Assembly (NCBI RefSeq): GCF_900101685.1
Contig: NZ_FMZZ01000001.1
Coordinates: forward strand, 372,001 to 436,000
Reading direction: 5' to 3'
Source of the DNA: Actinokineospora iranica
Lineage (GTDB): Bacteria; Actinomycetota; Actinomycetes; Mycobacteriales; Pseudonocardiaceae
Length of the DNA: 64,000 nt
Below the pieces are notes generated by a model that did no database searches, had not been told where the DNA came from, and was given only the letters and a program-made list of their open reading frames with translations. Below are positions 62,038 to 64,000 of this stretch, in pieces. A program made the position numbers and the translations under genes. The first letter of the stretch is position 1. Each line of letters starts with the position of its first letter.

Positions 62038-63489
62038 ATGACCAGTCAGGTGCACACCTCCGCCGGAACAGTCCGAGGCGCCTGGGAAGACGGGGTAGCC
62101 GTGTTCCGCGGTGTGCCCTTCGCCGCGCCACCGGTCGGGCCGCGTCGGTTCGCCGCCCCTTGCCCTCCCGTTCCGTGGGACGGTGTCCGCGAGGTCGCCG
62201 AGTTCGGCCCGCCACCACCACAGCCCGGTCGCCCGACCGCGGGTGATGACTGGCTGAACCTCGCCGTCTGGACTCCTTCTCCCGGCCGAACCGGGCTTCC
62301 GGTCGTCGTGTGGATCAGCGGCGGCAAATACCTGCACTGCGACACGGCCAATCCGCACTTCGACGGCGCGACCCTGGCCAGGGCGGGCGTGGTCGTGGTC
62401 AGTGCCCACTATCGAAGCGGGTTCGAGGGCTTCGCCCGCGTCCACGGCGCACCCGACAACCGCGGGCTGCTCGACCAGGTCGCCGCGCTGCGCTGGGTCC
62501 GGGACAACATCACCGCCTTCGGCGGCGACCCCGCGAACGTCACCGTTTTCGGCGAGTCCGCCGGAGCGGGCTCGATAGCCGCCCTGCTGGTGATGCCCGC
62601 GGCGACCGGGCTCTTCCGCCGCGCCATCTTGCAGAGCATCCCGGGGACCTATTTCTCTCCCGCTCTCGCCACCGATATCGCTACCGAGATCAGTGCCGAA
62701 CTCGGCCGCCCACCACGAATCGGCGACCTCGCCGAAACACCGCCTGATGATCTCGTCCAAGCCGCCTCGACGGTGACCGCCCGACTCCCACGGAGCGCCC
62801 GCCGGTGGGGCGCCGTCGCGCACACGCCCACGCCCTTCTCCCCGGTCGTGGACGGCGACATCCTGCCCGTGGCCCCCTGGGCCGGTCTCGGCGATGGCGC
62901 GGCCCGCGACGTCGACCTGCTCATCGGCCACACCCGCGACGAGTTCAGCCTGCTCGCCAACCGGCTAGACGACATCGGCGACGCCGAGGTCGACGTACTC
63001 GTCGACGGGCTGACACCGACCCCGGGCGCACGCCGTTATCGGACCGCCTACCCGTCCCTTCCTCCCCGGAAGCTGCGGGAGACGGCTCTGTCGGACTGGC
63101 TGTTCCGGATGCCCACCCTCCACGTCGCCGAGGCAGCGCACGCGGGCGGGGCGCGGGTGTGGTTCTCCGAGCTCCGGTGGGGATTCGGGCCAGCGGGCGC
63201 CTCCCACGCCCTGGACACCCTGCTCGTGTTCGGCACCGCCCACATCGACACCGGACTCACAGAAGCGGGCCCGGCCGCCATGGCTCAGGCCTCGCGGCTG
63301 TCCGCGCTGATGCGGTCCGAACACCTGTCCTTCGCCGCGACGGGAAACCCCGGCTGGGCGCGCTACAGACCGCGCGGACAAGCCACCCGCGTCTACGACA
63401 CCGCTCCCACAGTCACCGGATACCCCGAAAAGCGCTCGCACAAGATCTGGCGCGACCAGCGATTCGGCATCCTGGACTTGGCGAGATGA
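62038..63489 (+). CDS. Type-B carboxylesterase
   Basis: The 483-residue enzyme starts at ATG 62038 with AAGGTG upstream. It has GTVRGAWEDGVAVFRGVPFA, the oxyanion region VVVWISGGKYLHCD, RGLLDQVAALRWVRDNITAF, the nucleophile in FGGDPANVTVFGESAGAGSI, the acid region DLLIGHTRDEFSLLAN and a His in GPAGASHALDTLLVFG. No signal peptide is present, so it is probably cytoplasmic, hydrolysing small esters. The methyltransferase follows 25 bp later and may be co-transcribed. Confidence 0.93.
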   Translation: MTSQVHTSAGTVRGAWEDGVAVFRGVPFAAPPVGPRRFAAPCPPVPWDGVREVAEFGPPPPQPGRPTAGDDWLNLAVWTPSPGRTGLPVVVWISGGKYLHCDTANPHFDGATLARAGVVVVSAHYRSGFEGFARVHGAPDNRGLLDQVAALRWVRDNITAFGGDPANVTVFGESAGAGSIAALLVMPAATGLFRRAILQSIPGTYFSPALATDIATEISAELGRPPRIGDLAETPPDDLVQAASTVTARLPRSARRWGAVAHTPTPFSPVVDGDILPVAPWAGLGDGAARDVDLLIGHTRDEFSLLANRLDDIGDAEVDVLVDGLTPTPGARRYRTAYPSLPPRKLRETALSDWLFRMPTLHVAEAAHAGGARVWFSELRWGFGPAGASHALDTLLVFGTAHIDTGLTEAGPAAMAQASRLSALMRSEHLSFAATGNPGWARYRPRGQATRVYDTAPTVTGYPEKRSHKIWRDQRFGILDLAR

Positions 63490-63514
63490 CACCGGATCAA
63501 CGGGAGGCAGCGAC

Positions 63515-64000
63515 ATGTCCAGCACGCGGTTGTACGACACCATCGGAGCCACTTACACCACGACGCGGCGCACCGAGCCGCGGATCGCCGCGCGAATCTG
63601 GGCCGCTCTCGGCGATGCGCGGACGGTTTTGAATGTGGGGGCAGGCACCGGCTCGTACGAGCCCGCCGATCGCCACGTCCTTGCGGTGGAGCCGTCGGCG
63701 CTCATGCGCTCGCAGCGCCTCCCGGACGCGGCGCCGTGCCTGGTCGGATCTGCCGAGAGCCTGCCGTTCGATGACCAGTCCTTCGACGCGGCGATGGCTA
63801 TTTCCACCATTCATCACTGGCAGGACCCGATCGTGGGCTTGCGCGAGATGCGGCGCGTGGCCCGCAGCGTGGTGGTGTTCACGCACGACACCACTGACAC
63901 CGGATGGCATCGGCGATTCTGGCTTACTCGCGACTATCTGCCCGAAGTCGCGGACCTCCTTGTCCGCAGGCCTTCGCTGACCGAGTTGGCCTGCGCGATC
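63515..64000 (+). CDS. SAM-dependent methyltransferase (3' end outside window)
   Basis: The frame starts at ATG 63515 with GGGAGG 7 bases upstream and is open to the right edge (162 residues visible). It is a class I methyltransferase of the UbiE/Methyltransf_11 type: LYDTIGATYTTTRRTEPRIA, motif I VLNVGAGTGSYEP, VLAVEPSALMRSQRLP, GSAESLPFDDQSFDAAMAIS, IHHWQDPIVGLREMRRVARS. The substrate cannot be deduced. Confidence 0.92.
   Translation, partial: MSSTRLYDTIGATYTTTRRTEPRIAARIWAALGDARTVLNVGAGTGSYEPADRHVLAVEPSALMRSQRLPDAAPCLVGSAESLPFDDQSFDAAMAISTIHHWQDPIVGLREMRRVARSVVVFTHDTTDTGWHRRFWLTRDYLPEVADLLVRRPSLTELACAI

Overview
This 64 kb window is chromosomal DNA of a high-GC actinomycete, most likely a member of the Pseudonocardiales. 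That placement is inference. It rests on strong G/C bias at third codon positions, frequent GTG starts, 1-4 bp stop/start overlaps, a mycobacterial-type order of moxR-DUF58-VWA followed by fabG(mabA)-inhA-hemH, a Streptomyces-type subtilisin inhibitor, ECF41 (SigJ) sigma factors and a TerC gene under a yybP-ykoY-like leader. No rRNA, tRNA, CRISPR array, phage or plasmid module was seen.

Layout. 0-4.3 kb: a partial HIRAN-domain protein and a UvrA-like drug-resistance ATPase divergent from its TetR regulator, with a duplicated operator between them. 4.7-10.7 kb: the best candidate for an undescribed system, a UvrD/Rep-type helicase with a degenerate NERD-like N-terminus, a NACHT NTPase starting 10 bp later, and a HTH/DUF4180 pair behind an 11-bp inverted repeat. 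10.7-19.3 kb: secreted nuclease, FKBP, hydrolase, stand-alone EctB-like aminotransferase, a frameshifted secreted Cys peptide, Gfo/Idh/MocA oxidoreductase, a transposase lacking its second catalytic Asp, a subtilisin inhibitor and a beta-propeller pseudogene. 19.3-20.7 kb: a RES/Xre-type toxin-antitoxin pair. 21-31.7 kb: S9 peptidase, TerC with riboswitch, a hydrolase fused to an ABC ATPase plus its permease, a DnaJ-TM-NERD protein, an esterase and two unknown genes.

32-37 kb: a TIR-DUF2510-TM protein convergent with a MoxR/VWA pair. 37-42 kb: a decayed LtrA gene and an ECF41 locus with its oxidoreductase, a probable ECF41 promoter and two broken sigma-factor copies. 42.3-49.3 kb: a putative operon of an unknown protein, a WD40-KAP NTPase, a substrate-binding/VWA protein and a small membrane protein. 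50.6-57.5 kb: a SRPBCC gene with a clear promoter/operator, tetR, hemH, inhA, fabG and the VWA-DUF58-MoxR operon. 57.5-64 kb: mobA, a methyltransferase, a dinB remnant, SRPBCC and GrpB genes, an MpaB/Lcp-type oxygenase, a type-B carboxylesterase and a second methyltransferase cut by the window end.

Overall, conserved housekeeping (cell-wall lipid and haem synthesis, Mn handling) is interleaved with conflict-type genes: NACHT, helicase, RES toxin, TIR and KAP. A dispersed intergenic repeat family occurs at 4.3, 20.7, 41.8 and 50.5 kb, often beside truncated genes. Several genes without a Shine-Dalgarno have a -10-like hexamer 6-9 nt before the start, suggesting leaderless mRNAs.
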